A stretch of 64,000 bases of DNA from Modestobacter lapidis (GTDB lineage Bacteria; Actinomycetota; Actinomycetes; Mycobacteriales; Geodermatophilaceae): the NCBI GenBank assembly GCA_019779905.1, contig JABAKE010000017.1, positions 34,836 through 98,835 of the forward strand, in the 5' to 3' direction. The position numbers and the translations under genes were made by a program. Below, piece after piece: positions 8,763-17,338 of this stretch (positions are counted from its first letter, which is position 1; every line of letters starts with the position of its first letter). A model generated the notes under the pieces. That model was not told where the DNA came from and did no database searches. It saw only the letters and a list, made by a program, of their open reading frames with translations.

Positions 8763-8945
8763 CTGTCTCGGCTTCCTCGTCCGGAGCGGGGCGGCCCGAC
8801 CGGCCGGCGCCGCGGCACCGGCGGCCCCCACCTGGTGCAGGCGCGCGGGCCCGACCGGTACTCGTGGGGCGTTCGAGAGCCGACTGTAACCACGCCCGGA
8901 GGGGCAGAGGGGCGAACCGGTCCGGTCCGGTGCCACCCTGTCCCC
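8763..8945. promoter_or_regulatory. Divergent intergenic region, YfhO operon / TIGR03089 gene
   Basis: 183 bases between divergent starts. On the plus side CACCCT (8934-8939) stands six bases before the GTG at 8946, fitting a leaderless promoter. No convincing -10 was found for the minus-strand operon. The region is GC-rich with no coding signature. Confidence 0.5.
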
Positions 8946-9749
8946 GTGACGCACACCCGTCCCATGGACCCCACCGGACTGCTCGCCGGCGCACTGCGCC
9001 GCGACCCGGCCGGCCCGCTGATCACGCACTACGACGACGCCACCGGCGAGCGGGTGGAGCTGTCCGGCACGACGCTGGCCAACTGGGTGGCCAAGACCGC
9101 CAACCTGCTGCAGGACGAGTTCGACGTGGGCACCGGGAGCACCGTCGCGGTGGCCCTGCCGGTGCACTGGCAGACCGCCGCGGTGCTGCTGGGCGCGTGG
9201 AGCTGCGGCGCCGCGGTGCTCGACACCGCCGCGGAGGACGACGGCCGGCTGGCCGGCGCCGACGTGGTGCTGGCCTCGGCGGACCGGCTGGCCCCGCTGG
9301 AGGAGCTGGGGCTCGACGAGCTGCTCGGCCTGTCGCTGCACCCGCTGGGCATGGGTATGGCCGGGTACGCGGGCCCGGCCCGGGACTTCGCCCTGGAGGT
9401 CCGGGGGCACGGCGACCACTTCTCCCCCTACAGCCCGCCGGACCCGGCGTCCCCCGGGCTGCTGCTCGGCGGCGTCCAGCTGACCCTGGGCGGCCTGGTC
9501 GACACCGCCGCCGAGCTCGCCGGCCGGCTGGGGCTCGTCGCCGGCGACCGGGTGCTGGTCGACGAGCACACCGCCACCGAGGCCGGCCCGGTGGCCTGGC
9601 TGCTGGCGCCGCTCTACGCCGGGGCCTCCCTGGTGCTGTGCCGGCACCCCTTCCCCGAGCGGCTGCCGCAGCGCGCAGCCGACGAACGGGTCACCGCTAC
9701 GCTCGGCGTGAAGCTCGACGGGATCCGCGAGCTGGGCCGCCCCGCCTGA
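8946..9749 (+). CDS. TIGR03089 family protein (truncated AMP-binding-like)
   Basis: 267 residues. The N-terminal part TYDDATGERVEL-type sequence (HYDDATGERVEL) followed by NWVAKTANLL is diagnostic of actinobacterial TIGR03089 proteins, which resemble the N-terminal third of AMP-dependent synthetases but lack the C-terminal catalytic subdomain and the adenylate-binding P-loop. Function unknown. The GTG at 8946 is preferred because CACCCT stands six bases upstream, the leaderless spacing seen at other genes here; the in-frame ATG at 8964 is the alternative. It is followed after 41 bases by the CoA-transferase pair. Confidence 0.8.
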   Translation: MTHTRPMDPTGLLAGALRRDPAGPLITHYDDATGERVELSGTTLANWVAKTANLLQDEFDVGTGSTVAVALPVHWQTAAVLLGAWSCGAAVLDTAAEDDGRLAGADVVLASADRLAPLEELGLDELLGLSLHPLGMGMAGYAGPARDFALEVRGHGDHFSPYSPPDPASPGLLLGGVQLTLGGLVDTAAELAGRLGLVAGDRVLVDEHTATEAGPVAWLLAPLYAGASLVLCRHPFPERLPQRAADERVTATLGVKLDGIRELGRPA

Positions 9750-9790
9750 CGCGCCACCAGCCCAGCACCCGATGGACGGTGGTCAGCTCA

Positions 9791-10609
9791 ATGGACAAGG
9801 TCGTTTCCAGCGCCGGTGAGGCGGTGGCCGACATCGCCGACGGCGCCACCCTCGCGGTCGGCGGGTTCGGGTTGTGCGGGGTTCCGTTCGCGCTCATCGA
9901 GGCGATCCTGGAGCAGGGCGCCGGCCGGCTGACCACGATCTCGAACAACTGCGGCGTCGACGACCAGGCCCTCGGCATCCTGCTGTACGCGGGACGGATC
10001 ACCAAGACGATCAGCTCGTTCGTCGGGGGCAACAAGGAGCTGGCCCGGCTCTACCTGTCCGGCCAGCTCGAGGTGGAGCTGACCCCCCAGGGCTCGCTGG
10101 CCGAGCGCCTGCGCGCCGGCGGCACCGGCATCCCGGCGTTCTTCACCCCCACCGGGGTGGGCACGCTGGTCGCCGACGGCGGCATCCCGGTCCGCTACGA
10201 CGCCGACGGCAACGTGGTGCAGACCAGCCCGCCGAAGGAGGTCCGGGTCTTCGACGGCCGCGAGTACGTGCTGGAGACGGCGCTGACCGCCGACTTCGGC
10301 CTGGTCCGCGCCGCGATCGGCGACCGGCACGGCAATCTGGTGTTCCGCGAGTCGGCACGCAACTTCAACCCGCTGGCCGGCATGGCCGGGCGGGTCACCA
10401 TCGCCGAGGTCGAGGAGCTCGTCGAGCCCGGCGAGATCCTGCCCGAGTCGGTGCACCTGCCCGGGGTCTACGTGCAGCGGGTGGTCGTCGTCGGCGGCGC
10501 GGACAAGAAGATCGAGAAGCGCACCACACGCCCCCGGCCGAGCGCGGCCACCCCCCAGTCCGATGCCGCCCCGGCCGCCGCCGGCACCGACGGAATCCAG
10601 GAGTCCTGA
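9791..10609 (+). CDS. scoA: 3-oxoacid CoA-transferase subunit A
   Basis: 272 residues. The glycine-rich CoA-transferase family I signature GGFGLCGVPF appears at about residue 25, followed by EQGAGRLTTISNNCG and a conserved FIGGNKEL-like stretch (FVGGNKEL). Family alpha subunits transfer CoA between succinate and acetoacetate or another short-chain acid; the catalytic Glu is on subunit B, encoded three bases downstream. The C-terminal 25 residues are a low-complexity Pro/Ala extension not needed by the fold. Start is ATG 9791 because upstream sequence is non-coding. Substrate could be 3-oxoadipate instead of acetoacetate. Confidence 0.9.
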   Translation: MDKVVSSAGEAVADIADGATLAVGGFGLCGVPFALIEAILEQGAGRLTTISNNCGVDDQALGILLYAGRITKTISSFVGGNKELARLYLSGQLEVELTPQGSLAERLRAGGTGIPAFFTPTGVGTLVADGGIPVRYDADGNVVQTSPPKEVRVFDGREYVLETALTADFGLVRAAIGDRHGNLVFRESARNFNPLAGMAGRVTIAEVEELVEPGEILPESVHLPGVYVQRVVVVGGADKKIEKRTTRPRPSAATPQSDAAPAAAGTDGIQES

Positions 10610-10612
10610 CCC

Positions 10613-11281
10613 GTGGCCCTCGACCGCGACCAGCTCGCCGCCCGCGTCGCGCAGGACCTGCGCGACGGCCAGTACGTCAACCTGGGCATCGGCATGCCCA
10701 CGCTGGTGCCCAACCACATCCCCGACGGGGTGCACGTGGTGCTGCAGAGCGAGAACGGCGTGCTCGGCGTCGGCCCCTACCCCTTCGAGGGCGAGGAGGA
10801 CGCCGACCTGATCAACGCCGGCAAGGAGACGATCACGATCCTGCCCGGCGCCAGCTTCTTCGACTCCTCGCTGTCGTTCGGGATGATCCGCGGCCACGCC
10901 ATCGACGTCGCCGTCCTGGGCGCCATGCAGGTCAACGTCCGCGGCGACCTGGCCAACTGGCTGATCCCCGGCAAGATGGTCAACGGCATGGGCGGTGCGA
11001 TGGACCTCGTCCACGGCGCCCGCGAGGTGATCGTGATGATGGATCACGTCGCCCGCGACGGGTCGCCCAAGATCCTGGAGGAGTGCTCGCTGCCGCTCAC
11101 CGGCAAGGCGTGCGTCGACCGGATCATCACCGACCTGGCGGTCATCGACGTCACCGACGCCGGCCTGGTGTTGCGCGAGGTGGCCCCCGGGGTGACGGTC
11201 GACGAGGTCGTGACCAGGACCGGTGCCCCGCTCCAGGTCCCCGACGACGTGCCGACGATGAGCCTGCCGGCCGCTGTCTGA
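10613..11281 (+). CDS. scoB: 3-oxoacid CoA-transferase subunit B
   Basis: 222 residues, GTG start three bases after the subunit A stop. [12 protein letters not shown] and the catalytic glutamate motif SENGVLG (the Glu that forms the glutamyl-CoA thioester) are intact, as is the [10 protein letters not shown] block. Together with subunit A it forms the heteromeric enzyme for ketone body or beta-keto acid use. Length agrees with the family (about 215-225). Confidence 0.92.
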   Translation: MALDRDQLAARVAQDLRDGQYVNLGIGMPTLVPNHIPDGVHVVLQSENGVLGVGPYPFEGEEDADLINAGKETITILPGASFFDSSLSFGMIRGHAIDVAVLGAMQVNVRGDLANWLIPGKMVNGMGGAMDLVHGAREVIVMMDHVARDGSPKILEECSLPLTGKACVDRIITDLAVIDVTDAGLVLREVAPGVTVDEVVTRTGAPLQVPDDVPTMSLPAAV

Positions 11282-11341
11282 GAAAGGACCCCCCTGCCCC
11301 CCACGCCTCGCACGCTCGGCGCGGGCCCCTGCAGGGGGGCC
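11282..11341 (+). repeat. Structured 3' element, copy 2
   Basis: Second copy of the element at 1365-1425, again immediately after a stop codon. The loop core 11299-11331 is nearly identical to copy 1. The arms CCCCCCTGC (11289-11297) and GCAGGGGGG (11331-11339) form a nine-base-pair stem whose sequence differs from copy 1 while remaining complementary. Confidence 0.7.
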
Positions 11342-11366
11342 GTGCACGGTCCAGGAACGAGGGCCG

Positions 11367-12191
11367 ATGACCTTTTCCGTCATCGCCCGGGACGCCGCCA
11401 CCGGCGACCTGGGCATCGCGGTCGCCTCCTGCATCCTGGCGGTCGGCCGTGCCGTCCCCAGCGCCCGGCCGGGTGTCGGCGTGGTGGCCGTGCAGGCGCG
11501 CAGCCGGCGCGGGCTGGGCGGGTCGCTGCTGACCGGGCTGGCCGAGGGGCACTCCCCGCCGGACCTGGTGCGCCGGGCGGCGCACTCGGCGGAGGACGCC
11601 GACCGGCAGATCGCCGTGCTGGACCCGGCCGGCCGGGTCGCCGCCGACACCGGCCGCGGGTCGATGCCGGTCAGCGGCCACCTGCTCGGCGAGGGCTCCA
11701 GCGTGCAGGGCAACATGCTCGCCTCCGACGAGGTGCTGCCGGCGATGGCACGGGCGCTCGGCGACGGCGCCGGGCACGCCCTGCCCGACCGGCTGCTGGC
11801 CGCGCTGGCCGCCGGCGAGGCCGCCGGGGGTGACCTGCGCGGCCGGCAGTCCGCGGCGCTGCTCGTGGTGAGCGGGTCGCCGGCCACCGACGAGGACGAC
11901 GGCGTCCGCACCGACCTGCGGGTGGACGACTCCGGCGACCCGGTGGCCCAGCTGCGGATGCTGCGCAACCTGCAGCGGGCCTACGACGAGCGCGACTACG
12001 AGACCCTGGCCCTCTTCTCGCCCGAGGGGGCGCGGGACCTGTACGCCGCGCTCGCGGCGGTGCAGCGCGGCGACCGGGCGGCCGCCCGCGCCGCGCTCGA
12101 GGCGATGCGCGGACATCCGGGCTGGTCGGCCTGGCTGGCCGCGATGTCCGGTGACCCGCGGCTGGCCGCGGTGTCCAGCCTGCTGCGCTGA
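11367..12191 (+). CDS. DUF1028 domain protein (Ntn-hydrolase-like)
   Basis: 274 residues. MTFSVIARD at the N-terminus, then GDLGIAVAS and PSARPGVGVVAVQ are the DUF1028 signature; the family is predicted to adopt an Ntn-hydrolase fold but has no firmly known substrate. The last 70 residues form a helical tail with tetratricopeptide-like character (LRNLQRAYDERDYE). GAGGG upstream of the ATG is a suitable ribosome binding site. Its last codons Ser-Leu-Leu-Arg-stop form half of a palindrome shared with the opposite gene. Confidence 0.82.
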   Translation: MTFSVIARDAATGDLGIAVASCILAVGRAVPSARPGVGVVAVQARSRRGLGGSLLTGLAEGHSPPDLVRRAAHSAEDADRQIAVLDPAGRVAADTGRGSMPVSGHLLGEGSSVQGNMLASDEVLPAMARALGDGAGHALPDRLLAALAAGEAAGGDLRGRQSAALLVVSGSPATDEDDGVRTDLRVDDSGDPVAQLRMLRNLQRAYDERDYETLALFSPEGARDLYAALAAVQRGDRAAARAALEAMRGHPGWSAWLAAMSGDPRLAAVSSLLR

Positions 12192-12209
12192 CGTCAGCGC
12201 AGCAGGCTG
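12176..12209. terminator. 34-bp palindrome built from the coding 3' ends of two convergent genes
   Basis: The sequence is perfectly inverse-complementary about 12192/12193. Each half is the end of a gene: codons for Leu-Leu-Arg-stop of the DUF1028 gene on plus and of the acyl-CoA dehydrogenase on minus, with only two bases between the stops. Either transcript would end in a 17-bp hairpin, so it can serve as a bidirectional terminator. Confidence 0.75.
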
Positions 12210-13348
12210 CGTGCGATCACCATCCGCTGCACCTGGTTGGTGCCCTCGTAGATCTGGGTGATCTTGGCGTCGCGCATCATCCGCTCGACCGGGAAGTCCT
12301 GGGTGTAGCCGGCACCCCCGAACAGCTGGACGGCGTCGGTGGTCACCTGCATGGCCACGTCGGAGGCGAACGCCTTCGCCGAGGCCGACACCCGGGTCAG
12401 GTCCGCTCCCCCGGCGTCCCCGCGGGCGGCGGCGACGTAGACCAGGTGGCGGGCGGCCTCGATCCGCATCTCCATGTCGGCGAGCATGAACTGCACGCCC
12501 TGGAAGTCCGACACCGCGGAGCCGAACTGGCGACGCTCCCTGGTGTAGGCGACCGCGGCGTCCAGCGCGCCCTGGGCGATGCCCACGGCCTGCGCGCCGA
12601 TGGTCGGCCGGGTGAAGTCCAGCGTCCGCAGCGCGGTGCCGAAGCCGGTGCCCGGCTCGCCGATGATCCGGTCGGCGGGGATGGTGCAGTCGGTGAAGTA
12701 GAGCTCGCACGTCGGCGAGCCCTTGATCCCCATCTTGCGTTCCTTGGGGCCGACGGCGAAGCCCGGGTCGTCGCGGTGCACCACGAAGGCGGAGATCCCG
12801 CGGGCGCCCTTGGCGGGGTCGGTGACGGCCATGACCGTGTACCAGTCGGAGATGCCGGCGTTGGTGATCCAGGCCTTGGTGCCGTCGAGCACCCAGACGT
12901 CGCCGTCGGCCCGCGCGCGGGTGCGCATCGCGGCCGCGTCGGAGCCGGCCTCCCGCTCGGAGAGCCCGTAGCTGATCATCGACCGGCCGTCGGCGATCGA
13001 GGGCAGCACCCGCTGCTTCAGGTCCTCGGAGCCGGACAGGATGATCGGTATCGAGCCGAGCTTGTTGACCGCGGGGATCAGCGAGGCGCTCGCGTCGACC
13101 CGGGCGACCTCCTCGATCACGATGCAGGTCGCGATCGCGTCGGCGCCCTCGCCGCCGTACGCCTCGGGAATGTGGGTGGCGTGGAAACCGGCCGCGGTCA
13201 GCGCCTTCTGCGCCTCCGCGGGAAACCGGGAGTCGGCGTCGACCTCGGCCGCGAACGGGGCGACCTCCCGCTCGGCGATCTCCCGGACGGCCTCGCGGAT
13301 CGCCTCGTGCTCCTCGGTCAGCGCGTACGGCCCAGCGTTGTTACTCAC
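12194..13348 (-). CDS. Acyl-CoA dehydrogenase (FadE25-like)
   Basis: 384 residues. The FAD/substrate signature (YGLSEREAGSDA), TKAWITNAG and the C-terminal IYEGTNQVQR with the catalytic Glu characteristic of medium/short-chain acyl-CoA dehydrogenases are all intact. It catalyses the first dehydrogenation of acyl-CoA beta-oxidation. Start is the GTG at 13346-13348 (VSNNAG); the longer frame to 13384 enters the purE-proximal spacer. Position downstream of purE and purK matches fadE25 in M. tuberculosis. Confidence 0.93.
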   Translation of the reverse strand: MSNNAGPYALTEEHEAIREAVREIAEREVAPFAAEVDADSRFPAEAQKALTAAGFHATHIPEAYGGEGADAIATCIVIEEVARVDASASLIPAVNKLGSIPIILSGSEDLKQRVLPSIADGRSMISYGLSEREAGSDAAAMRTRARADGDVWVLDGTKAWITNAGISDWYTVMAVTDPAKGARGISAFVVHRDDPGFAVGPKERKMGIKGSPTCELYFTDCTIPADRIIGEPGTGFGTALRTLDFTRPTIGAQAVGIAQGALDAAVAYTRERRQFGSAVSDFQGVQFMLADMEMRIEAARHLVYVAAARGDAGGADLTRVSASAKAFASDVAMQVTTDAVQLFGGAGYTQDFPVERMMRDAKITQIYEGTNQVQRMVIARSLLR

Positions 13349-13398
13349 CAGTACAGCGTAGGACGGCGGGCGCCGCCGGTCCACGACCTCATCCTCGC

Positions 13399-13434
13399 GG
13401 GTCAGTCCGCGGGTCAGTCCGCGGGTCGGTCCGC
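13399..13434. repeat. Three tandem 12-bp units containing the purE stop codon
   Basis: gggtcagtccgc occurs at 13399-13410 and 13411-13422 and, with one change, at 13423-13434. The purE stop (TCA on plus, 13414-13416) lies in the middle copy and an in-frame second stop (13402-13404) in the outer copy. Confidence 0.9.
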
Positions 13435-13929
13435 CGCGAGGCGCTCCTGCAACTGCGCGTCCCGCGCCACGACGCCGTCGGCCAGCGCGGCCTGGAACCG
13501 GACGACCGCCGCCCGCAGCCGGGCGTCGCCGGCAGCCAGCACCCGGACGGCGAGCAGGCCGGCGTTGCGCCCACCGCCGATGCCGACCGTCGCCACCGGA
13601 ACACCGGCGGGCATCTGCACGATCGACAGCAGGCTGTCGATCCCGTCGAGCCGGTCCAGCGGCCGGGGCACGCCGATGACCGGCAGCGGGGTGGCCGCGG
13701 CGATCATCCCGGGCAGGTGGGCCGCTCCCCCGGCGCCGGCGATCACCACCCGCAGGCCGCGGTCGGCTGCGCCCTCGGCGTAGTCGAGCATCCGGCGCGG
13801 GGTGCGGTGGGCGGAGACCACGTGCACCTCGTACGGGATGTCGAACTCGGCCAGCGCGGCGGCGGCCGGCTCCATCATCGGCCAGTCGGAGTCGCTGCCC
13901 ATCACGATGCCGACGACCGGGTTACTCAC
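13414..13929 (-). CDS. purE: N5-carboxyaminoimidazole ribonucleotide mutase
   Basis: 171 residues. MGSDSDWP, the SAHRTPRR stretch with the catalytic His, and [11 protein letters not shown] are the class I PurE signatures. The enzyme converts N5-CAIR to CAIR in purine synthesis, following PurK. Its GTG at 13927-13929 overlaps the purK stop as GTGA, so the two are translationally coupled. The C-terminus (LAADRPAD) runs into the 12-bp tandem repeat. Confidence 0.97.
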   Translation of the reverse strand: MSNPVVGIVMGSDSDWPMMEPAAAALAEFDIPYEVHVVSAHRTPRRMLDYAEGAADRGLRVVIAGAGGAAHLPGMIAAATPLPVIGVPRPLDRLDGIDSLLSIVQMPAGVPVATVGIGGGRNAGLLAVRVLAAGDARLRAAVVRFQAALADGVVARDAQLQERLAADRPAD

Positions 13930-15185
13930 GCGCGGGCTCCTCGGTGCTCTCCGGCGAAGGCGAACGCCTCGTCGACGACGCCGTCGGCCAGGTAGCGGGC
14001 CGCGGCGACCGCGCGGGCCCGCACCTCGGCCAGGTCGTCGCCGAGGGCGGTGACGTGGCCGAGCTTGCGGCTGCGCCGCTGCCCCTTGCCGTACCAGTGC
14101 AGTTTGACGTCGGGCCAGTGCGCCATCAGGTGGTGCACCCGCTCGTCCAGCGGCGGCCCGGCCCAGTCGGGCTCGGCCGCCGCGCCGCCGAGCACGTTGG
14201 CCATCACCACGACCGGGGCGGTCATCGCCGTCGACCCCAGCGGATAGTCCAGAACGGCGCGCAGGTGCTGCTCGAACTGGCTGGTGCGGGCGCCCTCGAT
14301 GGTCCAGTGCCCGGAGTTGTGCGGCCGCATGGCCAGCTCGTTGACCACGATGCCGGTGTCGGTCTGGAACAGCTCGACGGCCAGCATGCCGACCACGCCC
14401 AGCCGGTCGGCGATCCGGACGGCGAGCTCCTGGGCCGCGGTGGCCAGCTCCTCGGCCAGCCCAGGGGCCGGAGCGAACACCTCGTTGCAGACGCCGTCCC
14501 GCTGCACGGTCTCCACCACCGGCCAGACGGCCACCTGACCGAACGGTGAGCGGGCGACCTGCGCGGCGAGCTCGCGCACCATCACCACCCGCTCCTCGGC
14601 CAGCAGGGTGCCGTGCGCGGCGATCAGCTCGGCGGCCTGCACCTCGTCGTCCACGACGAAGACGCCCTTGCCGTCGTAGCCGCCACGCGGTGTCTTCAGC
14701 ACCACCGGCCAGCCGTGCTCGGCGGCGAAGGCGGCGACGTCGGCGGACGAGGCCGCCTCCGTCCAGGCCGGCTGCGGTTCGCCGGCGGCGGCGAGCGCGC
14801 GGCGGAGGACGAGCTTGTCCTGGGCGTGCACCAGGGCACCGGGGCCCGGGGCGACCCGGTGCCCGGCGTCGACCAGGGCCTGCAGGTGCTCGGTCGGCAC
14901 GTGCTCGTGGTCGAAGGTCACCACCGTGGCGCCCGCGGCGAGCTGCTTCAGGTCGGCCAGGTTCCGGTGGTCACCGAGCCGGACGTCGGCGGTGACCAGC
15001 GCGGCGGACTCGGCCGGGTCGGTGGCCAGCACGCGCAGCGACTGCCCCAGGGCGATCGCGGCCTGGTGGGTCATCCGGGACAGCTGGCCGCCGCCGACCA
15101 TGGCGACGACGGGCAGGCCGGTGCGCGGTTCGAGCGGGGCGGCCACGGGAAGGGAGGTTATCGGGACCGCGCGGGGCTCATGCAC
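13926..15185 (-). CDS. purK: 5-(carboxyamino)imidazole ribonucleotide synthase
   Basis: 419 residues. ATP-grasp enzyme: N-terminal [11 protein letters not shown], central FDHEHVP and [11 protein letters not shown], then the metal-binding ELFQTDTG and [10 protein letters not shown] blocks. It carboxylates AIR to N5-CAIR using ATP and bicarbonate. The GTG at 15183-15185 overlaps the stop of the upstream SGNH lipoprotein gene by eight bases; a second GTG at 15144-15146 would remove 13 residues of a non-conserved leader and is possible. Confidence 0.96.
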   Translation of the reverse strand: MHEPRAVPITSLPVAAPLEPRTGLPVVAMVGGGQLSRMTHQAAIALGQSLRVLATDPAESAALVTADVRLGDHRNLADLKQLAAGATVVTFDHEHVPTEHLQALVDAGHRVAPGPGALVHAQDKLVLRRALAAAGEPQPAWTEAASSADVAAFAAEHGWPVVLKTPRGGYDGKGVFVVDDEVQAAELIAAHGTLLAEERVVMVRELAAQVARSPFGQVAVWPVVETVQRDGVCNEVFAPAPGLAEELATAAQELAVRIADRLGVVGMLAVELFQTDTGIVVNELAMRPHNSGHWTIEGARTSQFEQHLRAVLDYPLGSTAMTAPVVVMANVLGGAAAEPDWAGPPLDERVHHLMAHWPDVKLHWYGKGQRRSRKLGHVTALGDDLAEVRARAVAAARYLADGVVDEAFAFAGEHRGARA

Positions 15186-15921
15186 CGGCGCCGGTCAGCA
15201 GGGCCTCGCGGATGCGCCGGCCCGCCGCGTCGGCGACCTCGGGCGTGGGGTGGACGCCGTCCGCGCTCGCCCCGGGAACGAAGGTGCCCGCCGGCGTGCG
15301 GACCCCGGTCCAGGGATCGGTGAACGCCCAGCCGCGCTCCTGCGCCAGGGCCGCCAGCCGGCTGTTGTGATCCAGCGCCTCGGCGGGATGCGGGTCCAGC
15401 GGCGGGACGGCGGAGAGCAGGACGTCGCCGGCGCCCACCGTCGCCACGATGGCCTGGATGTTGGCCGCACGGGTTGCCCACGGGATGCCGCGGGAGATGT
15501 CGTTGGTGCCGGCGAGGACCACCACCACATCGGCGTCCTGGCGTTGCACCCCGGCGAGCATGTCCGCGGTCGTCGCGCCCGGGACGGCCCAGCCACCCCG
15601 GAGGTCCAGCGCCGCCCCCTGCGCTGCCCCGACCCAGGACCCGGAACCGGGGAACCGCAGCTCCGGCAGCGGCACCGGACCGGCGGTGAGCGAGTCGCCG
15701 ACCGCCACGAAGCTGGTGACGGCCGCGGCCGCCGGCGCCTCCACCGGGGCGGGCGACGCCGCGACGCTGCTCGGGGCGGCGACCGCGGCCGGCCCGGCGG
15801 GCTGCCGGTCCTCGGCGGCGGGGCTGCCACCGCAGGCGGTGGCGGCGGTGAGCACCGCTCCGCACACGGCGGTGGCGAGGGCTGCGCGCACCCGGGCGGG
15901 CCGGCGGGGAGCGAGGTGCAT
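15178..15921 (-). CDS. SGNH/GDSL hydrolase, probable lipoprotein
   Basis: 247 residues from ATG 15919-15921. A basic N-terminus and hydrophobic core end in TAATACGGS, where the Cys is a plausible lipobox cysteine with a weak -3 residue. A Pro/Ala-rich linker leads to the SGNH domain: block I VAVGDSLTAG (Ser), block III AGTNDIS (Asn) and the terminal DGVHPTPE (Asp, His). All four family residues are present. Expected to be an extracytoplasmic esterase or deacylase; substrate unknown. First gene of the purK-purE-dehydrogenase run. Confidence 0.85.
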   Translation of the reverse strand: MHLAPRRPARVRAALATAVCGAVLTAATACGGSPAAEDRQPAGPAAVAAPSSVAASPAPVEAPAAAAVTSFVAVGDSLTAGPVPLPELRFPGSGSWVGAAQGAALDLRGGWAVPGATTADMLAGVQRQDADVVVVLAGTNDISRGIPWATRAANIQAIVATVGAGDVLLSAVPPLDPHPAEALDHNSRLAALAQERGWAFTDPWTGVRTPAGTFVPGASADGVHPTPEVADAAGRRIREALLTGAGA

Positions 15922-16010
15922 GCGGCCATCCTCGCCCGCAGCGGCTCCCGGCACGACCGCACGCGGGGGCGTCGCGGGTGCGCTCTGCCCACCGGCCCGG
16001 TCGGGATCCG

Positions 16011-16022
16011 TAGAGTCGGGGC
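16011..16022 (+). promoter_or_regulatory. Leaderless -10 element, TAGAGT
   Basis: TAGAGT at 16011-16016 is followed by six bases and then the GTG start of the gtrA-like gene, the spacing of a transcript that begins at its start codon. Confidence 0.6.
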
Positions 16023-16550
16023 GTGACGAGGTGGGCGGGCGCCGGCCGGCGCGTCGGCAGCACCGGGCGCCTCCTGCTGAAGGAGCTCAGCGCCTTCGGT
16101 GTGGTCGGCCTGGCGTGCTTCGTCCTCGACATCGGCCTCTTCCAGCTGCTCTACGCCCAGGTCGGGCTGGATGCGGTCACCGCGAAGCTCCTGTCCACCA
16201 TCGTCGCCACCACCGCCGCCTTCATCGGGCACCGGTACTGGTCGTTCGCGCACCGGGCCCGCACCGGCGTCCGGCGCGAGTACGCGCTGTTCCTGGTGGT
16301 CAACGGGCTCACCCTGCTGCTCGGGCTGGCCGTCGTGGCCGTGGTCCACCACCCGCTGGGCCAGGACAGCGCGCTGGTGCTGCAGCTGGCCAACGTCGGG
16401 TCCATCGGGCTGGGCACGGCGATCCGCTACTTCTCCTACCGGCGGTGGGTGTTCCCGGCGCCGGCGCACGTCGACGCCGCCCTCTCCGCGCCGGCGGGCC
16501 GGCCACCGGCCGCTGCCGGCGAGTCACAGCTGAACCATCTGCTCCGCTGA
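16023..16550 (+). CDS. GtrA-family membrane protein (2 of 3; Rv3277-like position)
   Basis: 175 residues, four hydrophobic helices. The first reads FGVVGLACFVLDIGLF; a basic loop HRYWSFAHRAR follows helix 2 and RYFSYRRWVF closes the domain, the usual GtrA signposts. A 27-residue polar tail follows. In M. tuberculosis the gene next to purK (Rv3277) is also of this type, so this belongs to the conserved backbone. It directly precedes the pseudaminic acid genes and may or may not serve them. Confidence 0.88.
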   Translation: MTRWAGAGRRVGSTGRLLLKELSAFGVVGLACFVLDIGLFQLLYAQVGLDAVTAKLLSTIVATTAAFIGHRYWSFAHRARTGVRREYALFLVVNGLTLLLGLAVVAVVHHPLGQDSALVLQLANVGSIGLGTAIRYFSYRRWVFPAPAHVDAALSAPAGRPPAAAGESQLNHLLR

Positions 16551-16604
16551 CCACTCGCCGACCACCCGTCGTGTCGCGAAGCGTGCCGGAATGATCGGTC
16601 TCGG

Positions 16605-16617
16605 TAGCGTCCGCCCG
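16605..16617 (+). promoter_or_regulatory. Leaderless -10 element, TAGCGT, of the GT29-pseI unit
   Basis: TAGCGT at 16605-16610, seven bases, then GTG 16618. This decides the start of the sialyltransferase-like gene against an ATG at 16591. Confidence 0.6.
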
Positions 16618-17280
16618 GTGTCACAGGTAGCTGCCACCCGCCGGACCCACATCGGGGAACTCGCCCGCACCTACGCCCGGGCGTGGAACGTCCGCAGCGT
16701 CGCCGTGGTCGGCAACAAGCCGCTGGAGCCCTCGGGCCCGCGGGCCGGGGCGATCGACGCGTGCGACCTCGTCGTGCGGGTCAACGGCTTCCGCCTGGAC
16801 GACCCCGGGGACCAGCCCACGTACGGTCGCCGGGCGGACGTCGCCTTCTTCAACCGGGCGCTGCGCGCCACCCCGTGGTTCTTCACCGGGTACCGCGACC
16901 GGCTCCACCTCCTGGTGGAACCGGGCCGGCTGCACTGGGAACCGGACGTGGTGCCGTCCTGGTGGCCCGAGGACCTCGGCCACGTGCACGTCGACAACGA
17001 CGACCTGACCCTGCCGCTGTCGGCCGAGCTGGGGCTGGACTCCACCCGCGAGGGACTGTGGGCGACCACCGGCACCATGGCCGCGTGGTGGGCGCGCACC
17101 ACGTTCCCCGACGCCCGGCTGGAGCTGGCCGGGTACTCCTTCGTGACCGAACCCGATCAGACCCGCTGGCAGCACGCCTCCGGCGACGACTGCATCGTGG
17201 GCCCCGAACACCGCATCGCGCTGGAGTCGGACCTGCTGCGCGGATGGGTGGCCGACGGCCGGGCGAGGATCTGGGAGTGA
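16618..17280 (+). CDS. GT29 (sialyltransferase)-like glycosyltransferase, candidate pseudaminic acid transferase
   Basis: 220 residues. Three sialylmotif-like blocks appear in the right order: an L-like motif at residues 27-57 (VAVVGNK, then AIDACDLVVRVNGF), an S-like motif at 149-175 (TTGTMAAWWA, then LELAGYSF), and a VS-like His-x4-Glu at H198/E203. These are the hallmarks of GT29, the CMP-sialic acid transferases, a family dominated by eukaryotic enzymes. There is no signal peptide or membrane segment, so it acts in the cytosol. It heads the unit with the coiled-coil gene and pseI, inside a complete CMP-pseudaminic acid pathway, which makes CMP-Pse the natural donor. The donor is inference; an ATG at 16591 would add nine residues. 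Confidence 0.8.
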   Translation: MSQVAATRRTHIGELARTYARAWNVRSVAVVGNKPLEPSGPRAGAIDACDLVVRVNGFRLDDPGDQPTYGRRADVAFFNRALRATPWFFTGYRDRLHLLVEPGRLHWEPDVVPSWWPEDLGHVHVDNDDLTLPLSAELGLDSTREGLWATTGTMAAWWARTTFPDARLELAGYSFVTEPDQTRWQHASGDDCIVGPEHRIALESDLLRGWVADGRARIWE

Positions 17281-17338
17281 CCGAGGGGCCCGTCCACCGG
17301 CTCACCGCCGGCCGCGGCACCACGACAGGAGGAACAGC

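Noticed and set aside
6786..9749. Open frame of nearly 1000 codons on plus across the YfhO-like gene
   Set aside because: Only its end (from 8946) is real, encoding the TIGR03089 protein; the rest is a shadow of the minus-strand gene.
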